Source: Platerodrilus igneus
Taxonomy: Eukaryota; Arthropoda; Insecta; Coleoptera; Lycidae
Reading direction: 5' to 3'
DNA length: 64,000 nucleotides
Assembly: GCA_036346225.1 (NCBI GenBank)
Contig: JARFIW010000942.1
Location: 1,881,001 to 1,945,000 of the forward strand
Positions within the stretch are counted from its first letter, which is position 1. Each line of letters begins with the position of its first letter. Position numbers and translations under genes: made by a program. Below are positions 54,401-59,007 of this stretch, one piece after another. The notes under the pieces are model-generated. The model did no database searches, had not been told where the DNA came from, and saw nothing but the letters and a program-made list of their open reading frames with translations.

Positions 54401-57400
54401 ACATCTAAAGCGATGAAAATACAAAGAGAGCGATCAGAATACAAAGAGAGCTGAGGCCACTCTTCACGCGAAAAACTTATTTTAAAATAATACTTCTGCA
54501 AATTTTGATATAACCGCCTTAAAGCTTCCAGAAATTCACCTCGTGAACTCGCCGTATGATACAAAAATCGCTTTCACCTGCCGCGTGTTCGTCCGTTGTA
54601 AAACTACTTGTTTCAATCAATGATACCGTTTTGTGTCGTCATAAAACTCCGCTTGTAATATTTTTATCTCTGTTTTATGCATATTTGATGTCGCGTTCCA
54701 AACCCCACTTGAGTTATAGAAAATCGATATTGCTGGCCGCGTCGCATGACTCCACGTGGATTGAATACGTGCCTTTTGAAACCAATGCTTTTATACCCGT
54801 CTCTATCTGTAGCATATTATTGATCGTGCATCCCTTCTGCTCTTTAAGAAACTTTGTTAGTTTGTTATTCGAAGCCACTGACGGTTGAAAATTTATTCTA
54901 TGAAGCCCGCTTTATTATGCTGATAAACTCGAAGAAGGTAACCTTTCAAACATGCAGGTGTTCTTAATTATTGACCGTTTAAAATAACAATTTTTGGAGT
55001 CTAAATTTTACGGTATTCGATACAACTGACGTCCTTGTTTGCTACAACGAACCTTTTCGCCTTGGGATTATTGATTTTCTATACCCCGGTGTGTTTTCTA
55101 ATGCTATTACACGTTGAATTAAAATAAATTAAATTAATTATGCGTTTCTATTTGTTTTTAAAACTGGTTTTCTTTATGAACCTATTACTTTTCAATCATT
55201 AATTATAAAATTTACGTCAATACATGTCCGTTTAAATTAAATAAATGTAATAAATTTTGCGCGTAAATAAATTGTTCCTTTCTCTATACAGGGTGTTTGA
55301 AATTGCATTGCTTACCCCAAATTTAACTCTTTGAATCCATAACAATATGTATGCTAAATAATTTTAACAATAGTTACTTACTTAGGTTAGAGGAATTGTT
55401 AGCTCCTTAGATATATTAGCTAGCCAATGTTGTACAAGGTGTAAAAATTTAAAGAGATATTAGGAGAGTCATCTCACCCTGTAGAAACCATCTATGCATG
55501 AATGCTGTAGCAAATCGAGGTATTAAAGTAAAACATTACGGAAGTCTACTTATGACTGCAGAAGTTGACGAACAATACACCAAGTAACAATAAGTAATTA
55601 TTCATACTATATTAATAAACAGTTATTAACCAATGCATGTCTAAAAATACAAAAGCCATATACATCTTGTTCTTCTGAAATTAAAATTAGTTTAAAGTAG
55701 AATGAGGTAATGAAGAGGGATTATAATTGGATAATACAAATTGGCTGATGTCCTACAATTAATTGGAATAAAGAACCTCGACACCTCGATAATGCGTGAT
55801 CACAGTTATTCTCCGAGAATAATAAAAAATCCCTGAAAGTATTTTAACATATTTACATATAGTAAAAATCATTTTAAGCATGCAATGTTACTAATAATTT
55901 ATAACCTACTCAAGACCGGATTCAGGAAACGGGATTACTTTACTTTTAAACTAAATACAGTAAATTTAATTAATATAAGAAATGGAAACCGGTTACCCAA
56001 TAATTGAAAAGGCATGTTACGAGTTAATTCACTTAACAATTATCAAGCCTCATTGGAAATACATGACATTGTGTATCAACAGGACAATGAACTATATGCA
56101 TTATACAAAATGGTAGATGGGATTCATGGCGCTAAGGAATTGATTCATTGAATACAGTTCTCACACTTTCAAAAAAGCATTAAACAGCTTATAACAAGAT
56201 CTTTTTAAATCTTTCATTAGTATTGTTTGACGAACTTCAAGAACAAATCAAAATACAAGTAAATAATTCAGCCATGAACGATATTGAATAAAATTTACTT
56301 CAAAACACAATTCCATTACTAAAACCTTAGATGACATGCAAAACAAACTTAGACCAACTAAACAGAAGGTGGCTACAACGAATTCTAATACCTACATATT
56401 TCCAAAAGTATTAGTATTAACTGGTTCCCAAACAAGTACCGATGTTCCTAATGACATTGAACATACACCGACGAATCGAACCACCTATACTAATATTACT
56501 AATACAGAGGTAGAAACTAAAAAGAAATGGCATTATGTTATACTGAAAATTCACTGCCACAACTTAAAGCATCATACTTAATTCACTGTATAGAAAAATC
56601 TTATTTTCTTTTTGTGTATATCCCAGAATATATCTGCCGCCATGTCTAATCTGGATTTAATGTAATTTCACTGTTTCTACTTCCATAGTATCAGAAATTT
56701 TCTCGATATCTTTCAAAAATTCATTTGACTTTTTTTAAATCTTTATATCATTTAGTTTCTCAAAGTCAAAGTGCCTTTTTCCATTCCTTTTTCAAATTTT
56801 TAAATTTAAGAGTGGCCTTCATAATTACGATGTTGTGGTCAGTGTCTATATCTGCTTCTGGGTAGCTTCTACAGTCTTTTTAGTTGATTCCTAAACTGTC
56901 AACTAACAAGAATGTAATCTATTTGATATCTTCGTATATCCCCTGGCATCTCCCACGTGTATAGTCTTCTAGCATGATGTTAAATTGTTTTTGTCACAAA
57001 ATTCTTCCAACCTATTTCACCTGTCGTTTCTCGTACCTAAACCAAATAAACCTACTATCGCTCCTTCCCTACCCTCACATACCACTGCATTAAAATCTTT
57101 CGTAGTTATTAAATTTTCATGTGCTTTTACGTATCTTTGTATGTCTTTGATATCTTTGTATATCGCTTCTACACCTTCCTCACTGTGGCTAGAGGTGGGC
57201 ATGTATACTTGTATTATTACTGTATTTACGGGTTTAGATTCTAATCTAACCATGAGGACTCGTTTGTTCTTTTGTGAGTAGTTTTCTACACAGTGCCCTA
57301 TCTTTTTTCGCATAACTATCCCCACACCCAAATTTCCTTCTTCTGCTCTTGTATGAATTACCCTGAAATCGCCATTCCAAAAATCTTCTGCCTCTGGCCA

Positions 57401-59007
57401 ATGAATTTTGCCGATCCCTACTATGTCTAGTGCTCAATTATCCATTTCAATTTTTAAGTTCTCTAGCTTACTTAATTGCTTCATGCTTCTGACATTCCAT
57501 GCTCCGACTCGCACAATGTTTTCGATTCTTTTTCTAAATTTTCACATCCTCCGAAGTAGTTCCCTCCCGGAAATTCGAATGGAGGACTATTTTACACCCG
57601 GAATATTTTACTCCAGAGGATGCCATCATCTTAAATACAATTTAAGTACGGTGTATACTTGGAAGATAATGTGGTGGTTTCCCGTTGTTTTCCACATTGT
57701 GGTAGTGTGTCTTAGAATACCATACCGACCCCTATGGTCTTTGCCAATCTAAGTACTGAGAGAGCCACTACCCTCTTTCGGGGACTTGCCTTAGTCTGAT
57801 TCCTCACTAAAGAGCTTACTACTTTTGTTGGACCTATAGTTTGGTACTGTATGTCACTGGAATGTGTAAGCCGTTCCACCCATTCTAGTAATTTAGAACT
57901 TCTTTAAGGTGCAAGTCCATTTGGAATGGGTAATAAATCAGTGAGTAATTTAATTAAAAGTAATTTTTGTACAAATATAAATTGTCAATTCATTAAAATG
58001 AAAGCAACATTGTAAGTAAAACCTCTGTAAATACTACAGTAGGCTGTACAAACAGGATCTCTGAGATTCAGTAATGGTGTATGGAATTATTAATGGTCAT
58101 AGGTTTAGTATTTGCTTAAGAAATAAAGCCAAATGTAGAGGTAATAAAGCTCTTGAAATTATTCTAATGCTAACACTGTATTATCAACACCCCAAATAAG
58201 CCAATTGTTAGCTGATGCTTGAATATTAATTGGTATCTTTCATAAGAGTGCAAATAATATATGCATCTATATGAAAAAGTTGAATTTTATTATTTTTAGT
58301 GTTAAAACCAGACCACAACCTTTCATTTAAATTGCTTTTATATCTTTTATAATAAAGCATACTTGGAAGGCGTACATTATAAAAAAATACCTTGTTTTTA
58401 TAAAGCTTTATCATGAACATGTTTCTGTCATTTGTAATACAGTTTATTTTACATTGATACGAAAACTTTATTATGATTAAAAAATGAACATTTCTTTTAG
58501 GTGAAGTTATTCGCCGAGTAGAAGATGAACATGTAACACTGCTACAGACAATATTAGAACGCTGCATGAGAAAAGAAGCTTTGTTGTGTGAGCTTTATCT
58601 ACAATTAATAAAACAAACTACAGATCATCCTGATCCAAATTCACGGGTGAATCTACGTCATTGGGCTTTGCTATCACTAGCTTGTTCCGTTGTTTTACCT
58701 CCAAGTAAAGTAATTCGTAGGTATTTAATTGCTCACTTGAAACGATGTAGCTCTGATTATGTAACGGAAGAAGGCAAATTTGCAAGGTTTGCGGAGAAGT
58801 GCCTATCTAAAACTCAAGGCACACGTCGTAGACAATGGGCTCCTTCCAGAGAAGAAATTATATGTACAATAAACAGGCGTCCAGTTTATGCTAGATTTCA
58901 TTTCATGGATGGACAGTATCATTCAGTTGAATTTCATCCTTCAGCAACTGCGAGAGATGTTTTGGAAATTGTCAGAGATAAAGTTGGTTTAAATAGTGAT
59001 GCTAAAG
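6238..59007 (+). CDS. Unconventional MyTH4-FERM myosin (class XV / sisyphus-like), partial gene, 11 exons in window
   Basis: Actin-based motor of the MyTH4-FERM group; family members walk or anchor on actin in filopodia, microvilli or stereocilia-like protrusions and bind cargo or microtubules through their tails. Exons: 6238-6480, 6538-6730, 13516-13713, 17091-17874, 17921-18422, 18557-18907, 20469-20828, then FERM-1 exons in the copy with an open frame (45735-45967, 46019-46205, 46253-47186), then 58501-59007. All junctions are GT-AG with matching phases, giving about 1,497 codons. Domain order: motor C-terminal half ([18 protein letters not shown]), three IQ motifs, charged helix, proline-rich linker, MyTH4-1, FERM-1, MyTH4-2, FERM-2 F1. 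There is no SH3 domain between FERM-1 and MyTH4-2, unlike vertebrate VIIa and XV. The motor N-terminus lies left of the window and FERM-2 F2/F3 right of it. Class is inferred from domain order and recall: XV is favoured, XXII and VII are possible. Confidence 0.88.
6538..6730 (+). CDS. Myosin exon: motor domain, lower 50-kDa region
   Basis: Acceptor GTTTTAG|TATCAACAGG after a 57-nt intron; donor AAAG|GTAAGT; 193 bp, enters in phase 0, leaves in phase 1. Encodes [20 protein letters not shown]..., then [20 protein letters not shown], corresponding to the motor stretch that in other myosins reads D N..C+..+E..P..I..LLDEEC..P+. It is followed by a 6.8 kb intron filled by an LTR element and a LINE. 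Confidence 0.92.
7430..9590 (-). mobile_element. RTE-clade LINE (endonuclease to RT fragments), decayed
   Basis: Minus-strand fragments occur in the order expected for an RTE element. An endonuclease lies at 8405-9288, with [20 protein letters not shown], then [20 protein letters not shown] and [14 protein letters not shown] (the ...QIDYIL...DHN signature, H retained). An RT piece lies at 7891-8142, with [23 protein letters not shown]-terminal piece lies at 7510-7740, with [17 protein letters not shown]. This layout matches the RTE LINEs often mis-annotated as craniofacial development protein 2-like in insect genomes. Stops and frameshifts make it inactive, and the central RT is largely missing. 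It interrupts the left LTR of the surrounding gypsy-like element. A second, shorter copy sits at 56603-57775. Confidence 0.78.
12858..13283 (-). repeat. LTR of the decayed gypsy-like element
   Basis: About 425 bp homologous to 7155-7426 plus 9586-9645. On the minus strand this is the 5' LTR. Edges are approximate because the two copies have diverged by many substitutions and indels. Confidence 0.6.
13516..13713 (+). CDS. Myosin exon: motor domain, region before loop 2
   Basis: Acceptor CTTACAG|GAGATG, donor GAAG|GTAAGG; 198 bp, phase 1 in and phase 1 out. Encodes [31 protein letters not shown], then [17 protein letters not shown]. This is the motor segment with the F.I.HYAG.V.Y...G...KN+D consensus shared by all myosins. 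The variable loop 2 would follow across the next junction. Confidence 0.94.
13714..15444. other. Intron without a recognisable gene
   Basis: AT-rich intron; the short open frames on both strands have no recognisable domain and no consistent splice context. No clear transposon protein is seen. The foldback structure follows at 15445. Confidence 0.55.
15445..16860. repeat. Long inverted repeat (foldback-type element) in a myosin intron
   Basis: The left arm, about 15445-16040, pairs with the reverse complement of the right arm, about 16250-16860, over some 600 bp with many small differences. Matching blocks include CCTTTTCAATTATTG (15476), ACCATCTCGGG (15648), TATCCTTTTA (15838), and ATTTGCATGC followed by TAAATCATAAAATTTAT (about 15980), each found inverted in the right arm. 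The loop is about 200 bp. No transposase is encoded. It could be a non-autonomous foldback transposon or two head-to-head copies of one repeat. A further single copy of one arm lies at about 55905-56055. Confidence 0.8.
17091..17874 (+). CDS. Myosin exon: end of motor, converter, three IQ motifs and charged helix
   Basis: Acceptor TTTTTAG|GTTCTGG, donor AAAG|GTAATT; 784 bp, phase 1 in, phase 2 out. After a short glycine/serine stretch (loop 2) it encodes [20 protein letters not shown] and WYVRCIKPN (actin-binding lower domain), the [18 protein letters not shown]1/SH2 helix region, [13 protein letters not shown] (converter), then three IQ motifs beginning at [23 protein letters not shown] and [14 protein letters not shown], which bind calmodulin or light chains. 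It ends in a highly charged E/R/K run ([20 protein letters not shown]), a likely single alpha-helix or coiled coil extending the lever arm. Confidence 0.96.
17921..18422 (+). CDS. Myosin exon: post-IQ linker with proline-rich segment
   Basis: It follows a 46-nt intron: acceptor ATTTTTAG|AGCTGC, phase 2 in; donor GGG|GTAAGA, phase 0 out; 502 bp. It encodes the rest of the charged helix, then [20 protein letters not shown], an acidic/glutamine-rich helix ([19 protein letters not shown]) and proline-rich motifs ([18 protein letters not shown]) with [12 protein letters not shown] between them. Proline-rich linkers between IQ motifs and MyTH4-1 occur in this myosin group and may bind SH3 or profilin-type partners (inference). 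Reading past the donor reaches a stop at 18494, so splicing at 18423 is required. Confidence 0.9.
18557..18907 (+). CDS. Myosin exon: start of MyTH4-1
   Basis: Acceptor AAATAG|CCACAATC and donor AGA|GTAAGT, phase 0 at both ends, 351 bp (117 codons). It encodes a basic/acidic helix ([20 protein letters not shown]) and then the lead-in to the first MyTH4 domain: [26 protein letters not shown], and [20 protein letters not shown]. The FAENYFN start is typical of MyTH4 domains in class VII/XV tails. The open frame extends upstream of the internal ATG at 18701 to the acceptor, so the exon start is set by the splice site. Confidence 0.92.
18908..20468. other. Intron, nothing recognised
   Basis: 1.56 kb of AT-rich intron with no transposon protein, exon or structured repeat that I can identify; bounded by donor AGA|GTAAGT and acceptor GTTTTTAG|GATCTC. 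Confidence 0.6.
20469..20828 (+). CDS. Myosin exon: core of MyTH4-1
   Basis: 360 bp, exactly 120 codons, phase 0 on both sides; acceptor GTTTTTAG|GATCTC, donor GCT|GTAAGT. It encodes [66 protein letters not shown] and a closing [12 protein letters not shown]. This is the canonical MyTH4 core (L+DEIY.Q...Q.T.NP....R.W.LL.L....F.PS..L...+..+L). The next exon, beginning GCT ATG, is 22 kb away behind the transposon stack. Confidence 0.95.
20934..21082 (+). repeat. 5' LTR (149 bp) of the outer gypsy-like element
   Basis: Starts TGTAATG, ends TCACATCA; preceded by the target duplication GTATG. Contains AATAAAAGG as a probable polyadenylation signal near 21044. It differs from the 3' LTR at about eight sites. 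No convincing primer-binding site (TGG...) was seen directly downstream. Confidence 0.92.
21120..22330 (+). pseudogene. Gag and protease remnants of the outer LTR element
   Basis: The gag frame runs from about 21120 ([13 protein letters not shown]), with stops, through 21374-21775 ([35 protein letters not shown]) to a degenerate zinc knuckle ([13 protein letters not shown]). A SINE is inserted at 21863. Beyond it the frame continues to an aspartic protease start with [11 protein letters not shown] near 22260 (catalytic D-T-G present). Multiple stops and frameshifts make it non-functional. Confidence 0.8.
21863..22158 (+). mobile_element. tRNA-derived SINE with 15-bp target duplication
   Basis: A 296-bp insert flanked by perfect 15-bp direct repeats TGTACTAGCCAAACA (21848-21862 and 22159-22173). 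Its head looks like a tRNA gene promoter: A box TGGCGTAGTGGTA at 21873-21885 and B box GGTTCGAATC at 21914-21923, about 30 bp apart as in RNA polymerase III internal promoters. The body is unrelated to tRNA. No poly(A) tail is visible at the 3' end. It splits the gag/protease region of the outer LTR element. The long target duplication indicates LINE-type target-primed insertion. Confidence 0.88.
22796..23642 (-). repeat. 3' LTR of the nested gypsy element
   Basis: 847 bp, about 99% identical by eye to 35624-36471; preceded by the target duplication CAAT. No clear purine-rich tract is seen on the sense strand next to it. Confidence 0.95.
23643..26388 (-). other. Long non-coding 3' region of the gypsy element
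   Basis: 2.75 kb between the end of pol and the 3' LTR. The minus-strand frames here (each about 100 codons or shorter) have no recognisable envelope features such as a signal peptide plus a transmembrane segment. A degenerate tandem repeat lies at 24290-24715. The region may be an untranslated insert, a decayed env, or a captured sequence; I cannot tell which. Confidence 0.6.
24290..24715. repeat. Degenerate tandem repeat, about 46-bp period, 8-9 units
   Basis: Each unit contains a core like GTAAGATAACGATATTAAAC followed by AAAGTTATTA and AAAGGTAATC. Cores start near 24334, 24381, 24425, 24472, 24518, 24563, 24609 and 24653, with spacing of 44-47 bp. Units have diverged from one another. 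It sits in the 3' non-coding part of the gypsy element. Confidence 0.85.
26389..29640 (-). pseudogene. Gypsy pol: protease, reverse transcriptase, RNase H, integrase (one frameshift)
   Basis: The first frame (about 29640 down to 27344) encodes an aspartic protease ([10 protein letters not shown]), RT with [26 protein letters not shown] and the catalytic FVFLDDILV, RNase H with [14 protein letters not shown] and [14 protein letters not shown], and the start of the integrase ([11 protein letters not shown]). A frameshift near 27355-27400 moves the rest of the integrase to another frame (27405-26389): zinc finger CKICGSHK, then catalytic D in [12 protein letters not shown] in ILCDNGAQF and E in NPTERVNR, i.e. 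the DDE set. The frame opens in the -1 register relative to gag, with which it overlaps, the usual gypsy expression layout. Apart from the single frameshift pol is almost intact, fitting a recent insertion. Confidence 0.93.
30408..30625 (+). repeat. Left end of piggyBac: terminal and subterminal inverted repeats
   Basis: 13-bp terminal repeat at 30408-30420, then a subterminal hairpin: CTACGAATTATCTCGTAGTT (from about 30552) and, 25 bases further on, GCCAACTACGAGTTAATTCG, its imperfect inverse. Similar CGAGATAACTCGTAG and ACGAGTTATCTCGTAGTTGG blocks lie next to the right end. Such internal repeats are transposase-binding sites in piggyBac elements. Confidence 0.82.
31484..33412 (+). mobile_element. 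5'-truncated non-LTR retrotransposon (Jockey/CR1 group) inside the piggyBac transposase
   Basis: RT fragments on the plus strand: [19 protein letters not shown] (31569-31898), then 31930-32520 with [57 protein letters not shown] and the catalytic FADDLKIY, then a thumb/C-terminal part (32508-32870). There is no endonuclease, so the 5' end is truncated, as usual for LINE insertions. The 3' end is a simple AATA/TAAA repeat tail (about 33385-33412) directly before the resumed transposase frame. Frameshifts near 31860 and 32510 show it is dead. Confidence 0.88.
33385..33412 (+). repeat. LINE 3' tail, AATA-type microsatellite
   Basis: A run of TAAATAAATAAATAAAT units at the LINE 3' end, characteristic of the tails of several non-LTR families. 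It marks the right boundary of the LINE. Confidence 0.75.
35613..35619 (-). promoter_or_regulatory. Primer-binding site of the gypsy element
   Basis: Reads TGGCGCC on the minus strand, four bases after the 5' LTR, matching the 3' acceptor end of a lysine tRNA as used by some gypsy elements. Only the first seven bases are convincing. Confidence 0.65.
35624..36471 (-). repeat. 5' LTR of the nested gypsy element
   Basis: 848 bp; on the minus strand starts TGTTACGTG and ends GTGTAATA. Followed on the plus strand by the target duplication CAAT (36472-36475) and then by the resumed RT of the outer element. Confidence 0.95.
36476..38575 (+). pseudogene. RT, RNase H and integrase remnants of the outer LTR element
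   Basis: Directly after the target duplication the RT frame resumes ([20 protein letters not shown]), then FKRIPFG-like sequence and the catalytic motif YLDDVTI near 36732. RNase H follows at 36916-37350 ([32 protein letters not shown]), and a stop replaces the residue after QLITD. A degenerate RNase H/integrase spacer ([13 protein letters not shown]) precedes integrase at 37813-38067 ([26 protein letters not shown]) and a C-terminal tail at 38218-38580. Several in-frame stops and shifts. The part from 37212 onward is repeated at 39921. Confidence 0.85.
37212..39920 (+). repeat. Direct duplication 1, copy a (2,709 bp)
   Basis: Nearly identical to 39921-42618. It starts in the RNase H of the outer LTR element (TGCCTTCTTTTCCAG) and runs through integrase, the 3' LTR and about 1.2 kb of unique intron, ending TTATATGTTG. 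The copies differ by about a dozen single-base indels, mostly at homopolymers, with few substitutions. Confidence 0.95.
38576..38724 (+). repeat. 3' LTR (149 bp) of the outer gypsy-like element
   Basis: Same limits as the 5' LTR (TGTAATG...CACATCA), followed by the target duplication GTATG (38725-38729). An essentially identical copy at 41279-41427 is part of duplication 1b, not a new insertion, because the flanking intron is copied too. Confidence 0.92.
39921..42618 (+). repeat. Direct duplication 1, copy b (2,698 bp)
   Basis: Second copy of 37212-39920, abutting it head to tail with only a 2-3 base microhomology at the join. Contains remnants of RNase H, integrase (40922-41296 is the tail), the LTR at 41279-41427 and intron. 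After 42618 the sequence becomes unique (TTGAATCAGAAAACCG). Confidence 0.95.
42619..42938. other. Intron end before the FERM-1 exons
   Basis: 320 bp of unique AT-rich intron ending in acceptor TGTTTTAG|GCTATG. Confidence 0.6.
42932..45727 (+). repeat. Direct duplication 2, copy a (2,796 bp)
   Basis: Near-identical to 45728-48524. Holds three myosin exons (FERM-1 and start of MyTH4-2) plus about 1.3 kb of following intron. Its distal part (44460-45727) occurs a third time at 50407-51674. Confidence 0.96.
42939..44389 (+). pseudogene. FERM-1 / MyTH4-2 exons, first copy, with a one-base frameshift
   Basis: Exons at 42939-43171, 43223-43409 and 43457-44389 match the second copy (45735-47186) almost base for base. 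In the third exon, near 43950, a T run after the codons for HKCFV is one base shorter than in the second copy. This shifts the frame and meets a stop at 43988-43990; without it, F3 would continue into [14 protein letters not shown]. Upstream, both copies have the same FERM F1 and F2 coding sequence. It is either a real disabled duplicate or, more likely, a homopolymer error in a duplicated assembly segment. If the second copy is the artefact, this is the true exon set with an error. Confidence 0.85.
45735..45967 (+). CDS. Myosin exon: FERM-1, F1 lobe (open copy)
   Basis: Acceptor GTTTTAG|GCTATG, donor CAACA|GTGAGT; 233 bp, phase 0 in, phase 2 out. It encodes [20 protein letters not shown], then [34 protein letters not shown] and [12 protein letters not shown]. 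This is the ubiquitin-like F1 lobe that follows MyTH4 in myosin tails (F.DG....+ ...T...+....L...+.+). It fits phase-wise to the MyTH4-1 exon ending at 20828. The identical exon at 42939-43171 is the other copy. Confidence 0.9.
46019..46205 (+). CDS. Myosin exon: FERM-1, F1-F2 connection (open copy)
   Basis: 187 bp, phase 2 in, phase 0 out. Acceptor ATATTCAG|AAATCAA after a 51-nt intron; the donor AAG|GTTGTT is weak. Encodes a glycine-rich loop ([20 protein letters not shown]), then [20 protein letters not shown] and [13 protein letters not shown], the start of the helical F2 lobe. First copy at 43223-43409. Confidence 0.88.
46253..47186 (+). CDS. Myosin exon: FERM-1 F2/F3 and start of MyTH4-2 (open copy)
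   Basis: Acceptor TTTTGTAG|AGTGAC after a 47-nt intron, donor AATG|GTAAGC; 934 bp, phase 0 in, phase 1 out, fully open. F2: [20 protein letters not shown] and [12 protein letters not shown]3 (PH-like): [37 protein letters not shown], then [13 protein letters not shown]. After a short linker ([20 protein letters not shown]) MyTH4-2 starts at [19 protein letters not shown] and [24 protein letters not shown]-1 leads straight to MyTH4-2, leaving no space for an SH3 domain. The next exon in phase is at 58501. Confidence 0.93.
47257..50406 (+). repeat. Direct duplication 3, copy a (3,150 bp)
   Basis: Near-identical to 50407-53491. It begins AATGTTATTATGCTAC, overlaps the end of duplication 2b, and ends GTGCCTCTTC. 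It differs from copy b by homopolymer indels, a few substitutions and a roughly 67-bp segment (about 49132-49198) absent from copy b. Confidence 0.95.
49005..49470 (-). mobile_element. RTE LINE 3' fragment
   Basis: Resembles the 3' part of the LINE at 7430-9590: shared CAGTCCTGGAA(T/C)TGGTT, ACATCTTTCACTAT, and the minus-strand protein [20 protein letters not shown] followed by a short C-terminal piece. Decayed. Its duplicate is at about 52160-52560. Confidence 0.7.
50407..53491 (+). repeat. Direct duplication 3, copy b (3,085 bp)
   Basis: Second copy of 47257-50406, directly abutting (TGCCTCTTC|AATGTTATT). Its first 1.27 kb is the third copy of the segment also at 44460-45727 and 47257-48524, and carries the base (TTTAGCTATTGG) shared with the second rather than the first. 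Lacks about 67 bp of the LINE fragment. Continues into unique sequence at 53492 (TCGGATACC). Confidence 0.95.
52160..52560 (-). mobile_element. RTE LINE 3' fragment, duplicate copy with internal deletion
   Basis: Same fragment as 49005-49470 but with about 67 bp missing after GGTCTAT (52283-52289), where the other copy has CTTTAACATTC and further LINE sequence. Confidence 0.7.
53492..55284. other. Unclassified sequence, possibly a transposon remnant
   Basis: No recognised domain. The plus-strand frame at 54556-54888 (110 codons) starts [20 protein letters not shown]; it has hydrophobic stretches but no family I know, and no splice context ties it to the myosin. Base composition around 54060-54900 is less AT-rich than the neighbouring intron, suggesting inserted DNA. 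Confidence 0.4.
55285..56060 (-). repeat. Dispersed repeat, inverted relative to copies at 44575, 47370 and 50520
   Basis: 55375-55690 is homologous, in reverse complement, to 44575-44885 (and to its copies in duplications 2 and 3): shared blocks include GGTTAGAGGAATTGTTAGCTCC, GCTGTAGCAAA and AATGCATGTCTAAAAAT-like sequence. 55905-56055 resembles the right arm of the foldback at about 16720-16860 (CAATAATTGAAAAGGCAT shared). No protein is encoded; probably a non-autonomous element. Confidence 0.65.
56061..56602. other. Intron, unassigned
   Basis: Contains an 81-codon plus-strand frame (56336-56581) rich in threonine and asparagine with no recognisable domain; it may be a retrotransposon gag remnant, but nothing conserved supports this. 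Confidence 0.35.
56603..57775 (-). mobile_element. RTE LINE fragment (endonuclease region), second copy
   Basis: Clearly related to 8355-9580 over its whole length (for example TTTTTGTGTATA(C/T)CC, GCCTTCATAATTACGATGTT, ATGTGGTGGTTTCCCGTTG). The minus strand encodes broken endonuclease pieces: [40 protein letters not shown]. Ends near CCCCTATGGTCT...AAGTACTGAGAG. No RT part remains. Confidence 0.78.
57776..58500. other. Intron end before the MyTH4-2/FERM-2 exon
   Basis: Unique AT-rich sequence ending in acceptor TTCTTTTAG|GTGAAG. The 113-codon minus-strand frame at 58226-58567 overlaps the exon and has no recognisable domain, so I regard it as spurious. Confidence 0.55.
58501..59007 (+). CDS. 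Myosin exon: MyTH4-2 core and FERM-2 F1 start
   Basis: Acceptor TTCTTTTAG|GTGAAG, donor AAAG|GTATGT; 507 bp, phase 1 in, phase 1 out. It encodes [69 protein letters not shown], then [20 protein letters not shown] and [20 protein letters not shown]. The first part is the MyTH4 core, closing the domain begun at 47100; the second is the F1 lobe of the C-terminal FERM domain. The rest of FERM-2 lies beyond the window, since nothing after 59007 continues it. Confidence 0.95.

Larger units (their letters stand above)
47187..58500 (+). other. Intron between the two MyTH4-2 exons, repeat-rich
   Basis: The donor at 47187 and acceptor at 58500 are in matching phase 1; joining them gives [15 protein letters not shown], continuous with the MyTH4 consensus. 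The 11.3 kb contains duplication 3, LINE fragments, an inverted dispersed repeat and unclassified sequence. If the duplications are assembly artefacts, the true intron is about 3 kb shorter. Confidence 0.85.

Noticed and set aside
58226..58567. Minus-strand 113-codon frame
   Set aside because: Overlaps the acceptor and the start of a well-supported myosin exon and has no recognisable domain.
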